This document shows positions 1-6,613 of a stretch of DNA of 10,947 nt, piece by piece; position 1 is the first letter of the stretch, and every line of letters starts with the position of its first letter. The DNA is from CALLVF01 sp964632205 (lineage in GTDB: Bacteria > Patescibacteriota > Microgenomatia > UBA1406 > GWC2-37-13): positions 1 through 10,947 of the forward strand of contig CAZWBE010000015.1 in NCBI GenBank assembly GCA_964632205.1, in the 5' to 3' direction. Position numbers and translations under genes: made by a program. A model generated the notes under the pieces. It was given only the letters and a program-made list of their open reading frames with translations, was not told the DNA's origin and searched no databases.

Positions 1-939
1 AACTGTTTCATCACCTAAAAGTCCCACTTCCGCCGGGGTTAAAAATCTTTTGCCATCGGGTGTTTTTGGCGGGTCAAACCAGGCCTGGGCAACACCGACA
101 TCAACCATCTTTGGATCACGACCGTACTTAAACCATCGATAAATGATATAAACTGGCAGGGCAAAATACCAAATAAATACCAATAAACCAATTAAAACAA
201 AAACTAATCGGCCAATGAGACTCTGCCAAAAGGTTTTGTACTCTTTTGGCTCCAAAACAGCAACAATATTTTTGGGGAAACCAATAACAACCGTTAATCC
301 CTCATTTGCTGATAAAGATTTTGCTGTTTGGAAAAAAACTTTGGTTGGTGATTGGCGAGAGTGAAGAGAGGGTTGACAATACTGACCTTTAGAGCCCTCA
401 TGACCAGTGAAACAGCGTGTTTTTAAATCATGGCTTTCTATCTTTACAGGTAAATCGACCTGGCAGGTTGCTTTTTCTATGATAACATTCCATTGATTGC
501 CGGTGCAATTCCAATATAACTCATCATGGTCAGAAAAATAAGTTAAGGCGCTGATAACTTTGTAAGAGATGATATAGGTATGAAGGTCGGAAATTATTTT
601 ATCCGGGTCGCCGATTTTAAGCTTAATTTTATCTTCCTCCTTTGACTGAATAAATCGATAGTTTGCCCCTTTTTCATCCGTAACCGCAAAATCTTTAAAT
701 TCTTAAATGTACTTTTTCCCTTCTTGATTTTTTTAATAAAAGGAATTTACCGAAAGATTCCCCGCTTTTTTAAATTACCAAAATCATAAAGGATTGTTTC
801 TTTAACATTAATTGTTCCATCTTGATTAACAATAATCTGGGTATCAAAACTTCTTATTTCCTCAGCCGAAACGCTGCTAACAAAAACTGCCCAATAACCA
901 ATAACTAATCAAAAATAACAAAAAGAGCTTTTTTTTCAT
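1..939 (-). pseudogene. DUF2207 membrane protein, disrupted and cut by the window edge
   Basis: Read from 939 leftwards, the pieces join into a DUF2207-type predicted membrane protein of unknown function. A signal peptide (MKKKLFLLFL) is followed by the family's N-terminal pattern (AEEIRSFDTQIIVNQDGTIN, then YDFGNLKKRGIFR). A beta-rich extracytoplasmic domain follows (KLKIGDPDKI, HDELYWNCTGNQW), then a membrane segment near 150-235 and the conserved YGRDPK and LTPAEVGLLGD stretch at the edge. The reading frame is broken three times: a frameshift between about 880 and 910, an in-frame TAA at 747-749 where the family has R-x-IP, and a second frameshift near 700-708. The portion 1-702 is open. 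Family identity is strong. Whether this is a true pseudogene or sequence error cannot be told from one sequence. The C-terminal part lies outside the window. Confidence 0.82.
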
Positions 940-947
940 TAAATAAA

Positions 948-956
948 TGATATCAT
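948..956 (+). promoter_or_regulatory. Extended -10 promoter of the phosphoribosyltransferase gene
   Basis: TG at 948-949, one base, then TATCAT at 951-956 matches an extended -10 element. The ATG at 965 lies 8 nt after it, where transcription should begin, so the mRNA would be leaderless. No convincing -35 is seen, which is normal for extended -10 promoters. Confidence 0.5.
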
Positions 957-964
957 AGTTGGTA

Positions 965-1516
965 ATGGTCTTTCATAAACTTTCCTGGCAAACTTTTTAT
1001 CAGGACTGTCTTTTTTTGGGAGAAAAAATTTTGAAAAAAAAACTAAAAATTGATCGAATTATTGCTATTTCCCGTGGTGGCTTGGTGCCGGCGAGGATTT
1101 TATCTGATTTTTTAAAACTTCCTATTTCTAACATTGTCATCTCCTCTTATTCTAATCTAAAACAACTTAAAGAACCTGAAATTATTGAGGTGGCTTCTTG
1201 GAAATGGGATAATGAAAACCTTTTGATTGTTGATGAAGTTTCAGATACCGGAAAAACATTTATTCGCGCTTTATCATATTTTAAAAACAAACAGACGGGA
1301 AATATCTTTACCGCTGCCCCTTATATCAAACCAAAAACTTCTTTTGTCCCTGATTTTTATCTTAAAAAAATTGATGCCTGGATTGTTTTTCCTTATGATC
1401 TTCGAGAAACCTATGAAGCATTTTTAAAAGAGGAAAAAGATAAAAACAAAGCGATTAAAAAATTAAAAAAAATTGGGTTTGAAAAATTGGAATTAAAAAT
1501 ACTTAAAATTATTTAA
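965..1516 (+). CDS. Purine-type phosphoribosyltransferase (Hpt1/Gpt-like)
   Basis: Type I phosphoribosyltransferase, expected to join a purine base (xanthine, guanine or hypoxanthine) or a similar ring to PRPP in the cytoplasm. It has the early AISRGGLVPARIL loop at about residues 34-46 and the PRPP-binding motif VDEVSDTGKT at about 89-98. Near residue 139 it has WIVFPYD, resembling the base-binding WVVFPWE segment of xanthine/hypoxanthine enzymes. The length, 183 residues, is normal for the family. A TTG at 959 also opens this frame, but it would lie only 2 nt after the -10 box, so the ATG at 965 is preferred. No Shine-Dalgarno is present. The gene diverges from the broken DUF2207 gene. Substrate is uncertain because the motif cannot separate purine salvage from other uses. 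Confidence 0.85.
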   Translation: MVFHKLSWQTFYQDCLFLGEKILKKKLKIDRIIAISRGGLVPARILSDFLKLPISNIVISSYSNLKQLKEPEIIEVASWKWDNENLLIVDEVSDTGKTFIRALSYFKNKQTGNIFTAAPYIKPKTSFVPDFYLKKIDAWIVFPYDLRETYEAFLKEEKDKNKAIKKLKKIGFEKLELKILKII

Positions 1517-1550
1517 TTAAAAGGTTGAATATTTGTTATAGATTCAAATC

Positions 1551-1567
1551 TTACAAAGAATTTGTAA
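1551..1567. promoter_or_regulatory. Perfect inverted repeat upstream of the GT-C gene
   Basis: TTACAAA (1551-1557) and TTTGTAA (1561-1567) form a perfect 7-bp inverted repeat around a GAA spacer, ending 16 nt before the ATG at 1584. There is no T-run after it, so it is not a terminator. It could be an operator or a hairpin near the ribosome-loading site. Confidence 0.4.
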
Positions 1568-1583
1568 AAAACGAAAGATAAAA

Positions 1584-3059
1584 ATGATATTAATTATTTT
1601 CCTAACAGCCTTTCTTTTCCGTTTTTATAATCTTCTTTCTTTTCCAATATTTACAGACGAATCAATTTATCTTTATTGGGCTAAATTGTTAACTACCGAT
1701 TGGCGCTATCTGTTGTTGTCTGTCTGGGATGGAAAAACACCTCTTTATATCTGGCTCGTCGCTTTTTTTCTCAAATTTGGGATTAATTATCTTTTTATTG
1801 GTAGAATGATTTCCTTATTGGCTGGAATGGCAACGATTTTTGGAATTTATCTTTTGGCAAAAAATCTTTTTAATAAAAAAATAGCCATCGTTGCTACTCT
1901 CTTATACGCTCTAAATCCTTTAGCTTTATTTTACGAACGTTTAGCGTTAATGGATAGCTTAATGAATGCATTGGTTTTTTACTCTTGCCTAACATTAGTG
2001 ACTGCTTTTAATAAAAAAGAATACAAATTCTCTCTTCTCTCCGGTTTACTCCTAGGATTAGCATACTTAGCAAAACCCTCAGCAATAATATTTATATTAG
2101 GCGTTTTTTATCTTTTTGTTTTTGGTCGAAATAAAAATGACTTTGTTTTTTTAATTAAAAATAGTTTTTTAACTCTTTTAGTTTTTTTTCCTTTTTCTCA
2201 AATAGTTAAATTATCAAGTGCTTATTTTATGATGAAAATGAAAACAAAAGAATTTATCTTAAGCTTTCAAGAGCTCTGGCAAAATCCTTTTTCCCTTTTT
2301 TTTAAAAATATAAAAATGGTTTTTGTCTGGTTTATTGAATATCAAGGAATAATCGCGTTGGTATTATTTTTATTATCTTTTTTACTGTGGTGGTTTGATA
2401 AATCTCGGCGAAAGACAATTTTTGTTTTCCTTTATTTTATTACTCCTTTGTTGATTTTCTCTTTCATAGGAAAAATTATCTTCCCCCGTTATTTTACCGT
2501 CACAATCCCCTATTTTATTATATTAATCTCTCATCTTCTTATGCAAAAATTTAATCAATTCAAATTATTAATGATATTATTTTTAGGGATTTTAACGATT
2601 AACTGGCTTAAGTTTGATTTTAATTTACTTCTTAATTATCACCTTCTTAAACTTCCCCAAATTGAAAGATGGCAATACTTAACTAGTTCTTCTTCTGGCT
2701 ACGGTCTTGAAAAAATCTATTCTTTTATTGATTCAAGATTAAATAATAATAATAAAATAGTTATTGTAACCGATACAGCGTTTGGTCTTTTCCCTTATGC
2801 TTTAGAATTAAAATATTGGGATAAAAAAGACAAAAATATTTTTTTCTTACCGACGTGGAAATTTGATGAAAATTTTAAGCAAGAATTAGAAAATATAAGA
2901 AAAAAAATAAAAAAATCATTAATAATTTTTTTATTTAAAGAGACAAAAAAATCAACCATTGAAAAAGAATTGTTAAAAAACTTTCCTTTACGATTTGTTC
3001 TTGAGGTAAAAAGACTTGATAACAGCTCAAATTTTTTAATCTATTCCTATGAAATATAA
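1584..3059 (+). CDS. GT-C membrane glycosyltransferase, family 39/PMT-like
   Basis: Integral-membrane glycosyltransferase of the PMT/ArnT-like GT-C class, which moves a sugar from a polyprenyl-phosphate donor to an acceptor on the outer face of the membrane. The diagnostic features are the acidic pair DE at residues 25-26 (FTDESIYLYWA) in the first external loop, followed by DGKTPLYIW at 49-57, which matches the K-x-P-L-Y motif. An FYERLALMDSLMN segment follows at about 116-128. Roughly ten hydrophobic helices run to about residue 350, followed by a soluble C-terminal domain. The length, 491 residues, is typical. It lies 67 nt after the phosphoribosyltransferase, so co-transcription is possible, but a palindrome lies between. 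Only a weak GAAAG could serve for ribosome binding. Donor and acceptor are unknown. Confidence 0.85.
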   Translation: MILIIFLTAFLFRFYNLLSFPIFTDESIYLYWAKLLTTDWRYLLLSVWDGKTPLYIWLVAFFLKFGINYLFIGRMISLLAGMATIFGIYLLAKNLFNKKIAIVATLLYALNPLALFYERLALMDSLMNALVFYSCLTLVTAFNKKEYKFSLLSGLLLGLAYLAKPSAIIFILGVFYLFVFGRNKNDFVFLIKNSFLTLLVFFPFSQIVKLSSAYFMMKMKTKEFILSFQELWQNPFSLFFKNIKMVFVWFIEYQGIIALVLFLLSFLLWWFDKSRRKTIFVFLYFITPLLIFSFIGKIIFPRYFTVTIPYFIILISHLLMQKFNQFKLLMILFLGILTINWLKFDFNLLLNYHLLKLPQIERWQYLTSSSSGYGLEKIYSFIDSRLNNNNKIVIVTDTAFGLFPYALELKYWDKKDKNIFFLPTWKFDENFKQELENIRKKIKKSLIIFLFKETKKSTIEKELLKNFPLRFVLEVKRLDNSSNFLIYSYEI

Positions 3060-3077
3060 ACTAGCCCTTGAGATTAC

Positions 3078-3123
3078 AAGCATATCCCACCTCCAAGCAT
3101 ATCCCACCTCCGAGGTGTTATAT
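3078..3123. repeat. 17-nt tandem repeat leading into a CACCTC/GAGGTG palindrome
   Basis: A 17-nt unit ending in CCCACCTCC occurs twice in a row (3078-3094 and 3095-3111). The second unit runs into the palindrome CACCTC-C-GAGGTG (3105-3117). Outer ATAT arms (3099-3102 and 3120-3123) pair around a CC/TT mismatch. The 16-nt core CCACCTCCGAGGTGTT (3104-3119) recurs exactly at 5865-5880. This looks like a REP-like dispersed palindrome. It follows the stop of the GT-C gene and could weakly act as a terminator. Confidence 0.7.
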
Positions 3124-3396
3124 TTTATGTACATCTTTATCCGATCGTAACAAAAATGCCACAAATTTTTTTTGCAAAAAAAATCATTTCTTGAAAATTT
3201 TTTTATATTCTTTTTAAGAGGGTTTAAGGTTATTATTAGAGTTTAGTTGTAATGGTTGGATCATTTCTAAAACCTTAAAGATGAGAATTAGGCAGTTGGC
3301 TTATTTAATTTATCCCAAATTTTATTACGATCGTGAGCAGTTTTGGGTATTTTGAGAGGAAATCAAAAATCTACTGATTAATTTTAATTAATCGAT

Positions 3397-3402
3397 TACA
3401 AT
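3397..3402 (+). promoter_or_regulatory. -10 box of the metallopeptidase gene
   Basis: TACAAT at 3397-3402 lies 6 nt before the ATG at 3409, predicting a leaderless mRNA. A weak -35-like CTGATT is at 3374-3379 with a 17-nt spacer. Confidence 0.5.
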
Positions 3403-3408
3403 AAATAA

Positions 3409-3777
3409 ATGCGATATTCACCGGCCCCGGAAATTAAAAAAATAGTTGTTCGGTTGATTAAACAATTAAATTTTCACTATATCAAAATCTCACACCTTCA
3501 CTGTATACGCTCCTTTGACGCCAAAACCCGCGCCATTGCCCGCATCTGGGGAATGGCAAAAATTTTTAAAGAGGTGGCTGGAATTGAACCTCATTATATT
3601 ATTGAGGTTAACGCCAAACGCTTTGATAAATTAAACAGACGTGAGCAAATCAAAACTCTTGTCCATGAACTGCTTCATATCCCCAAAACCTTCTCCGGCG
3701 CTCTTCTTTCCCATAAGGGCCGACATCACAAAATCAACGACCAGAAAATTGAAACACTCCTAAAACATTTCAAATAA
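3409..3777 (+). CDS. Small zinc metallopeptidase-like protein (HELLH)
   Basis: Small cytoplasmic protein of 122 residues with a zinc-protease signature HELLH at 86-90 inside LVHELLHIPKTFSGALLSHK, followed by a histidine-rich GRHHK at 104-108 that may supply the third zinc ligand. The layout matches the putative phage-type metallopeptidase family (PF18894-like), in which the same HELLHIP pattern is followed by a glycine and a distal histidine. No signal peptide or membrane helix is present. The substrate of such proteins is not known to me. The start at 3409 is supported by a -10 box 6 nt upstream. It stands alone, convergent with the methyltransferase. Proteolytic activity is inferred from the motif only. 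Confidence 0.75.
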   Translation: MRYSPAPEIKKIVVRLIKQLNFHYIKISHLHCIRSFDAKTRAIARIWGMAKIFKEVAGIEPHYIIEVNAKRFDKLNRREQIKTLVHELLHIPKTFSGALLSHKGRHHKINDQKIETLLKHFK

Positions 3778-3835
3778 TTATTACCTCAATCCAATTAAAC
3801 TATTCTCTCTATACCAAATTTTCTTAAAAAAAATT

Positions 3836-3859
3836 CTTTTTAAAGATCTTTTTAAAGAT
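3836..3859. repeat. 12-bp tandem direct repeat between convergent genes
   Basis: CTTTTTAAAGAT occurs twice back to back (3836-3847, 3848-3859) between the convergent metallopeptidase and methyltransferase genes. The junction contains the palindrome AAAGATCTTT. It may take part in termination, but no standard GC-rich stem is present. Confidence 0.45.
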
Positions 3860-3872
3860 ATTTATAAAAAAA

Positions 3873-4599
3873 TCAACCTTCACGGAAAAAAATCTCTCTT
3901 GAGCCGAACATTTTTCCCTCAAAATCAGTTAAATACTCACCTAAAGTTAGCGGTAAAATTAACGAGTCGTTATCACTGTTTCTCCTAAAAGTTAAACTGA
4001 CAGAGGTTGTGCCTTTTTTTCTTAAAGGCGAAGAGGTTTCTTCTGTGCGAAATGAAAATTGATAGTTATTCTTTTTCAAATAAGATTCTATTTTTTTTTC
4101 CACCCTTCCTCGTAGATCAAAACACCATTAGCAAACAATAATCCCTCATTATTTAATAAATTAAAACTCTTTTCTAAAATAAGAAATGGGTTGGGTAGAT
4201 GAGGTAAAACATTGTGAAAAAAAACAATATCAAATTTTTCCCTTTCTAAATCTCTGATTACGGCTGAGAATCCGCCCGGCAAGAAAAAAAATCTTTTTGT
4301 TTCTGTAAGAGTATTTTTAACACTCTCACCAGTTCGTCTTGTTTCCACTTCTGTTAAGAATAAATTACCAAATTGGCGCAACAATTCTTGTGCTGCTGTT
4401 AAATTAATACCACCGCCAATCTCCAAAACGTCTACTTTCTTTTTTCTTTTAGAAAAAAATCCAACCAGCCTAAAAAGTCTTTTCCATCAAAAGGAGAAAA
4501 ATCAACGTTTAATGCTGTTAGATTAGACCTTTCTTGTGTAAAAGTTAATTGGGGCAATTTTTTTTCAAAATCAGCTAATTCTTCAATCGCTTCTTTCAT
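3873..4599 (-). pseudogene. SAM-dependent methyltransferase split by two frameshifts
   Basis: Three overlapping frames on the minus strand join into one class I SAM-dependent methyltransferase of about 240 residues. Frame one starts at ATG 4599 (MKEAIEELADFEKK) and stops at 4432-4434. Frame two carries motif I, VDVLEIGGGINLTAAQEL, and the later FDIVFFHNVLPHLPNP and LLNNEGLLFA motifs, which fit the post-I and motif IV-V region. It stops at 4088-4090. Frame three continues from about 4103 to 3873. The first switch lies in an A-rich run (T6 on the plus strand at 4440-4445) and the second at an A9 run (4091-4099). The ATG at 4599 is preferred over one at 4710 because a promoter lies just upstream and the longer version would run through the divergent LCP promoter. 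The substrate is unknown. It may be a pseudogene, a homopolymer miscall, or a gene rescued by slippage. Confidence 0.78.
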
Positions 4600-4607
4600 C
4601 AAATGAA

Positions 4608-4616
4608 ATTTTATCA
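4608..4616 (-). promoter_or_regulatory. Extended -10 promoter of the methyltransferase
   Basis: On the minus strand TG, one base, then TAAAAT (4613 down to 4608) forms an extended -10. The ATG at 4599 follows after 8 nt, so the transcript would start at or next to the start codon. It faces away from the LCP promoter 10 nt further right. Confidence 0.5.
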
Positions 4617-4625
4617 GATTTTCCT

Positions 4626-4631
4626 TATAAT
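4626..4631 (+). promoter_or_regulatory. Consensus -10 box of the LCP gene
   Basis: A perfect TATAAT at 4626-4631 lies 8 nt before the ATG at 4640. The -35 region (ATGAAA, 4603-4608, 17-nt spacer) matches TTGACA at 4 of 6 bases. The spacing predicts a leaderless mRNA. Confidence 0.6.
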
Positions 4632-4639
4632 TAACTGTT

Positions 4640-5821
4640 ATGAAAAAAGTTTTTCTCCTTATTGCCGGCATTACCTTAGCGGTTTTTTTATTTTTTATTT
4701 TCAAGGTCAATAATTTTTACCGCCAGATTTACACACCACAAAAAAATCAACTTAATGAGTCAAAAACCAGTTATAATATTCTTCTCTTTGGTTATAGTGG
4801 CGGAAAACATGAGGGAACATATCTAACTGACACTATTATGCTTCTCCATCTTGATTTAGCCACCAAATCAGCCACTTTGATCTCTGTTCCGCGAGACCTC
4901 TGGGTAAAAATCCCCACCACCAACAATGAAGAACTCCACACGAAAATTAACGCCATCTATCAAATGGAGCTTTTTCCCCAGTCATACCCGTCTGTTAACA
5001 AAAAGCATTTTGGCAAATTAAAAGATGCCAGTTTTACCAAATACATCCTTGGCAAAATTTTTGGTTTAAAAATTGATAATTATGTTGCCGTTGATTTTCA
5101 AGGCTTTAAAAAGGCAGTTGATCTTTTAGGCGGAGTTGAAGTGGAGGTGGAAAAATCTTTTACCGACCATCAATACCCAATTGAAGGAAAAGAAAACGAC
5201 CTCTGCGATCCTTCAACTGAAGAACTGTTTAAAAAAGCTGAACCTTTTTTAAAATCAGAGGAAAACTTACCAGAGCGAGAAAAAATTTTTAAGGAGGACC
5301 CAAAACTTGAAGAATTTGTCAAAAATGCCACCGAATCGCCGGAATTAGCCTTCCCCTGTCGCTATGAAACAGTGACTTTTAAAAAGGGCAAAACCCTTAT
5401 GAACGGCGAAATGGCTTTAAAATATGTTCGCTCTCGCCACTCAACTGAGGATGGTAACGACTTCTCCCGCGCTCACCGCCAACAGAGGTTTCTTTTAGCG
5501 GCAAAAAATAAGGTCCTTTCCTTAGGTTTTTTGCCAAAAACCTTTTCTTTTCTTGACCAACTAAGCGATCATATAAAAACTGACCTTTCTCCTGCTGATA
5601 TCAAAAAGTTAACCCAAGAAGGAATTAATGCTAAGCAATATAATTTCAATACTTTTGTTATCTCCAGTAAGAATTTACTTAAAGAAGATTTCTCAGCCGA
5701 TGGTCAATATATCCTTATCCCTAGAGAAGGCCCTGATCGCTGGGAAGGTTTCCAAAAAGAGATAGCCAATATTTTAAAAGGCAAGGGTTTATCTTCCTCT
5801 CCCCCTCCGACTGCTTTGTAA
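4640..5821 (+). CDS. LCP (LytR-CpsA-Psr) family glycopolymer ligase
   Basis: Membrane-anchored enzyme of the LytR-CpsA-Psr family, which transfers glycopolymers from a polyprenyl-pyrophosphate carrier to the cell wall. A single N-terminal helix (about 3-22) anchors it, with the rest outside. Family motifs are in order: NILLFGYSGG at 46-55, TDTIMLLHLD at 63-72, SVPRDLWV at 82-89 with the key D64, R85 and D87, and VDFQGFKKAVDLLGGVEVEV at 151-170. The last, ALKYVRSRHS, is at 259-268 with R264 and R266 and is followed by the usual SRAHRQQRFL. Between about 185 and 242 it has a charged insertion framed by the only two cysteines, C189 and C240, which may form a disulfide. Its start is set by a perfect TATAAT 8 nt upstream. 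It fits the glycosyltransferases in this window as a surface-glycan attachment step. Confidence 0.93.
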   Translation: MKKVFLLIAGITLAVFLFFIFKVNNFYRQIYTPQKNQLNESKTSYNILLFGYSGGKHEGTYLTDTIMLLHLDLATKSATLISVPRDLWVKIPTTNNEELHTKINAIYQMELFPQSYPSVNKKHFGKLKDASFTKYILGKIFGLKIDNYVAVDFQGFKKAVDLLGGVEVEVEKSFTDHQYPIEGKENDLCDPSTEELFKKAEPFLKSEENLPEREKIFKEDPKLEEFVKNATESPELAFPCRYETVTFKKGKTLMNGEMALKYVRSRHSTEDGNDFSRAHRQQRFLLAAKNKVLSLGFLPKTFSFLDQLSDHIKTDLSPADIKKLTQEGINAKQYNFNTFVISSKNLLKEDFSADGQYILIPREGPDRWEGFQKEIANILKGKGLSSSPPPTAL

Positions 5822-5843
5822 GATTTGCCAGTGTATGCCGTCT

Positions 5844-5909
5844 CCCCGAGGTGTCATATATATTCCACCTCCGAGGTGTTGATCTAGAGGTGTTGTGAGA
5901 GGCGTTGTG
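5844..5909. repeat. Second CACCTC/GAGGTG palindrome with GAGGTGT satellites
   Basis: Between two convergent genes lies a second exact copy of the 16-nt core CCACCTCCGAGGTGTT (5865-5880), with its palindrome at 5866-5878. A degenerate copy precedes it (CCGAGGTGT, 5846-5854). A 12-nt tandem repeat follows, AGAGGTGTTGTG (5886-5897) and AGAGGCGTTGTG (5898-5909). The other copy lies at 3104-3119. This looks like a dispersed palindromic element that has built up partial repeats. Its place between convergent genes would also suit a terminator. Confidence 0.65.
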
Positions 5910-5917
5910 ATTTAACC

Positions 5918-6532
5918 TCAAAAAAATATTCCCACTGTCTGCTTTAGTCTAAAATCAAGCCCATCGGATTCTAAAATAAAATGGCCTAAATTTTCAATGA
6001 CGAGATTTTTTGATTGCTCTTTATTAATGTAACCAATTTTTTCCAAAAAAATCCTCATCACGCTACCATGGGTAACCACTAAAACATTTCTTCCCAAATA
6101 AGCCAACGCAGTTTCTCTTAAAAAAGTAATCAATCGAGAAATGACTTTTTCATTGGTCTCAATTCTCAACTGCGCCAACTGATCATCGGCTAAAACGCGA
6201 AAATCCTTTATGTTTATTCTCAACTCTTTCTCTAATTCCTTAACCTTTTTCCCCTCCCAAGGACCAAAATCTCTCTCCCGAAGCAATTGGGTTGTTTTTA
6301 AAGCAATCTTTTTCTCTTGAATAATAATCTGAGCGGTTCTTTTTGCCCGCAAAAGATCAGAGGAAAAAGCCATGGCAAAATTAACTCCTTTAAAATATTC
6401 TTTGGCCATTTTAATCGCTTCTTCCTCGCCTTGTTTGTTTAAAGGAATATCAGTATGGCCTTGTAACCTTCGCTGGATATTCCAATCGGTTAAACCGTGA
6501 CGGACAATATAAAAAGTGCAAAATTTATTCAT
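5918..6532 (-). CDS. Histidine phosphatase (phosphoglycerate mutase-like)
   Basis: Cytoplasmic member of the histidine phosphatase superfamily, 204 residues. The catalytic RHG sits at 11-13 (FYIVRHGLTDWN), where H12 would carry the phosphoryl group. R62 in SSDLLRAKRTA, E86 in LRERDFGPWEG and H155 in VVTHGSVMR complete the active site. The WN after RHG and the GPWEG motif match cofactor-dependent mutase-like and broad-specificity phosphatases (GpmB/CobC type), so the substrate could be a sugar phosphate, nucleotide or cobalamin precursor and cannot be fixed here. The gene ends with TGA and converges on the LCP gene across the palindromic repeats. A TAAAAT box (6551 down to 6546) lies 13 nt before the ATG, giving a very short leader without Shine-Dalgarno. 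Confidence 0.9.
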   Translation of the reverse strand: MNKFCTFYIVRHGLTDWNIQRRLQGHTDIPLNKQGEEEAIKMAKEYFKGVNFAMAFSSDLLRAKRTAQIIIQEKKIALKTTQLLRERDFGPWEGKKVKELEKELRINIKDFRVLADDQLAQLRIETNEKVISRLITFLRETALAYLGRNVLVVTHGSVMRIFLEKIGYINKEQSKNLVIENLGHFILESDGLDFRLKQTVGIFF

Positions 6533-6595
6533 AGAATAATCTCATATTTTATTAAATTTTAGAGAAAATTGGTAGAAAAAAATTTGCTTTTGTAT

Positions 6596-6601
6596 TATAA
6601 T
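6596..6601 (+). promoter_or_regulatory. -10 box of the nitroreductase gene
   Basis: TATAAT at 6596-6601 lies 12 nt before the ATG at 6614, predicting a leader of only about 4-6 nt. A weak -35-like TAGAAA is at 6573-6578 (17-nt spacer). A closer ATG at 6605 meets a stop at once. Confidence 0.5.
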
Positions 6602-6613
6602 TTAATGTAAGAT

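Larger units (their letters stand above)
3060..3408. other. Intergenic stretch with repeats, no gene seen
   Basis: I see no credible coding frame here in either direction. It holds the 17-nt tandem repeat and palindrome at 3078-3123. A 9-bp inverted repeat pair, CGATCGTAA (3142-3150) and TTACGATCG (3325-3333), brackets about 190 nt of very AT-rich DNA. The promoter of the next gene lies at the right end. An undetected small RNA is possible but not supported. Confidence 0.5.

Noticed and set aside
1227..1427. A second frame inside the phosphoribosyltransferase gene
   Set aside because: It is fully contained in a convincing gene and has no promoter or motif of its own.
3078..3123. CRISPR array
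   Set aside because: Only two 17-nt units in direct contact, with no spacers and no cas genes.
4436..4450. Programmed -1 frameshift at A-AAA-AAG, as in dnaX
   Set aside because: The heptamer is in the target frame rather than the starting frame, and the same gene has a second break at an A9 run, so error or decay is simpler.
4432..4710. A start at 4710 for the methyltransferase N-terminus
   Set aside because: It would run through the LCP start and both promoters. The ATG at 4599 has its own -10 box and begins the family-like sequence.
5721..5921. A minus-strand reading frame over the end of the LCP gene
   Set aside because: It is antisense to a well-supported gene and runs through the palindromic repeats, with no family resemblance.
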